Positions 62,782 through 64,000 of a stretch of 64,000 nt of DNA are shown here, in pieces. The notes beneath the pieces are model-generated. The model was not told where the DNA came from, did not search any database, and saw nothing but the letters and a program-made list of their open reading frames with translations. Source of the stretch: JAHEAO01 sp942492375. GTDB taxonomy: Bacteria > Pseudomonadota > Alphaproteobacteria > Rhodobacterales > Rhodobacteraceae. Position numbers and translations under genes: made by a program. The first letter of the stretch is position 1. Every line of letters begins with the position of its first letter. Where the stretch lies: the NCBI GenBank assembly GCA_942492375.1, contig CALOEL010000002.1, forward strand, positions 248,001 to 312,000, given 5' to 3'.

Positions 62782-64000
62782 TTGGCCGCCGGCTTCTTGC
62801 GCTTGAAGGTGGACTTGATGTTGCCGAACACGTCCGGCTTGTGGCCGTGGCTGCGCATGATGATGTATTGCTGCGTGAAGGTGATTGTGTTGTTCGCGAT
62901 CCAGTAAAGCACCAGACCCGAGGCGAAGCTGCCCAGCATGAACATGAACACCCACGGCATCCAGGCGAAGATCATCGCCTGCGTGGGGTCGGTCGGGGCC
63001 GGGTTTAGCTTTTGCTGCAGCCACATCGAAATGCCAAGCAGGATCGGCAGGATACCGAGCGACAGGATGAAGAAGATCGAGCCGGGCTCGGGTGTGGCCC
63101 ACGGTAGCAGACCGAAGAGGTTCAGAATCGACGACGGGTCCGGCGCCGAGAGATCCCTGATCCACCCGACCCATGGGGCGTGGCGCAATTCGAGCGTGAC
63201 GAAGATCACCTTGTAGAGCGAGAAGAAGATCGGGATCTGAAGCAGGATCGGCAGACAGCCCGAGGCGGGATTAACCTTGTTCTTCTTGTAGAGTTCCATC
63301 ATGCCTTGCTGCATCTTCTGCCGGTCGTCGCCCGCACGCTCTTTCAGCGCCTCCATCTCCGGTTGAAGCTCTTTCATCCGGGCCATCGAGACATAGGATT
63401 TGTAGGCAAGGGGGAAGACGATCGCCTTGATGATCAGCGTAAGTACGATGATCGACCACCCCATGTTTCCGATCACGCTGTTCAGCCAGTGAAGCACCGC
63501 GAAGATCGGCTTGGTCAGGAAGAAGAACCAGCCCCAGTCGATCGCATCGACGAAATTGTAGATCCCGCCGGCATTCTGATATTCGCGGATGGTGGCCCAT
63601 TCCTTCGCGCCCGCAAAGAAGCGGGTCGAGAAGCTGGCCGATTGTCCGCTGGCGACCTCGACCGCCGGCAATCGGGCCTCCGTCGTGTAGATATCGCGGG
63701 CCTCGTCGTACTTCAGGACGGATGTGAATGGCTGGCTTTGATCCGGAATGAGGGTGGTCATCCAGTAGTGATCGGTGAAACCTAGCCAGCCGTTGGAGTC
63801 AACCTCCACAACCTCGGCATTGGCGCCCCAGCGGCTGTCAGAACCGAGCCCGCGCATGTCCTTGTAGTCGAGTTCGTTAAGTTCGACGCCCGACTGACGG
63901 ATCGGCCCTTCGTGAATGATGAAGAATTTCTTGCGATCCGAGGGCTCGCCGTGACGGCGGATCTGGCTGTAGGCAGCGAGGCGGGCAGGGGCCTCGCCGG
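62778..64000 (-). CDS. yidC: membrane protein insertase YidC, N-terminus outside window
   Basis: 407 residues are visible, open to the window edge. The periplasmic P1 domain end (about 63500-64000 in DNA) precedes the conserved insertase core. The core has YGWSIIVLTLIIK-like MGWSIIVLTLIIKAIVFPL, the cytoplasmic hairpin ARMKELQPEMEALKERAGDD, NPASGCLPILLQIPIFFSLY and the last helices FMLGSFASGLVLYWIANN. A basic tail KRKKPAAK follows. Inserts respiratory and other membrane proteins with or without SecYEG. Confidence 0.96.
   Translation of the reverse strand, partial: GEAPARLAAYSQIRRHGEPSDRKKFFIIHEGPIRQSGVELNELDYKDMRGLGSDSRWGANAEVVEVDSNGWLGFTDHYWMTTLIPDQSQPFTSVLKYDEARDIYTTEARLPAVEVASGQSASFSTRFFAGAKEWATIREYQNAGGIYNFVDAIDWGWFFFLTKPIFAVLHWLNSVIGNMGWSIIVLTLIIKAIVFPLAYKSYVSMARMKELQPEMEALKERAGDDRQKMQQGMMELYKKNKVNPASGCLPILLQIPIFFSLYKVIFVTLELRHAPWVGWIRDLSAPDPSSILNLFGLLPWATPEPGSIFFILSLGILPILLGISMWLQQKLNPAPTDPTQAMIFAWMPWVFMFMLGSFASGLVLYWIANNTITFTQQYIIMRSHGHKPDVFGNIKSTFKRKKPAAK

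Overview
The window is a GC-rich chromosomal segment of an alphaproteobacterium, almost certainly a Rhodobacteraceae (Rhodobacter/Roseobacter lineage). Pointers are FnrL with its Cys pattern, a complete ccoNOQP-ccoGHIS locus with FNR boxes, membrane-anchored cytochrome cy (CycM) divergent from pheA, the aapJQMP transporter, an ATP12-type F1 assembly chaperone and a LuxR/LuxI pair. About 70 protein genes are supported, plus one tRNA. No rRNA, CRISPR array, transposase or phage gene was seen.

Layout. 1-2936: pheA (partial), cycM, an ArsP-like permease with its ArsR regulator and a palindromic operator. 3074-8790: yejABEF peptide/microcin C-type ABC importer. 8800-10321: a scar, where a DUF4336 gene has had its middle replaced by about 0.9 kb of lower-GC DNA carrying an unrecognised secreted-protein gene. 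10365-15592: D,D-carboxypeptidase, HAD hydrolase, clpS, an rsmC-like methyltransferase, an SDR without the catalytic Lys, a lipoprotein. 15697-21689: haem genes hemF, hemE, hemC, hemN, with a matB-like ligase. 21724-32028: low-oxygen block of fnrL, a two-domain universal stress protein, ccoNOQP and ccoGHIS, with three near-identical FNR boxes at 21724, 23870 and 27737. As given, ccoN has a single-base frameshift near its 3' end. 32044-37490: tesA divergent from ybbA-ybbP, then a receiver-like protein without phospho-Asp divergent from a four-Cys Crp/Fnr regulator, and a glycine-zipper lipoprotein.

37820-43137 is an accessory surface-glycan-type cassette: three sulfotransferase-like proteins and two glycosyltransferases. 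It is followed by tRNA-Met(CAT) and then by the second half of the spc/alpha ribosomal cluster (rplO-secY-adk-rpsM-rpsK-rpoA-rplQ), which starts at its own promoter with no rpmD in front. A low-AT-poor patch of two small overlapping ORFs lies between adk and rpsM. 49479-50986 is a quorum-sensing module: a divergent 59-aa ORF, luxR with an apparently leaderless promoter, and luxI. 51071-54538 is a tightly coupled rarA-crcB-rluC-ATP12 run. 54748-59231 is aapJQMP. 59281-64000 (minus strand) holds sixA, a short Fe-S protein, argB, engB, a MOSC protein and yidC (partial).

Functionally the central 15.7-32 kb works as one programme. FnrL senses oxygen. It is positioned to control anaerobic haem synthesis (hemN), the high-affinity cbb3 oxidase, its copper/assembly factors and a stress protein, while hemF/hemE/hemC supply the aerobic haem route.
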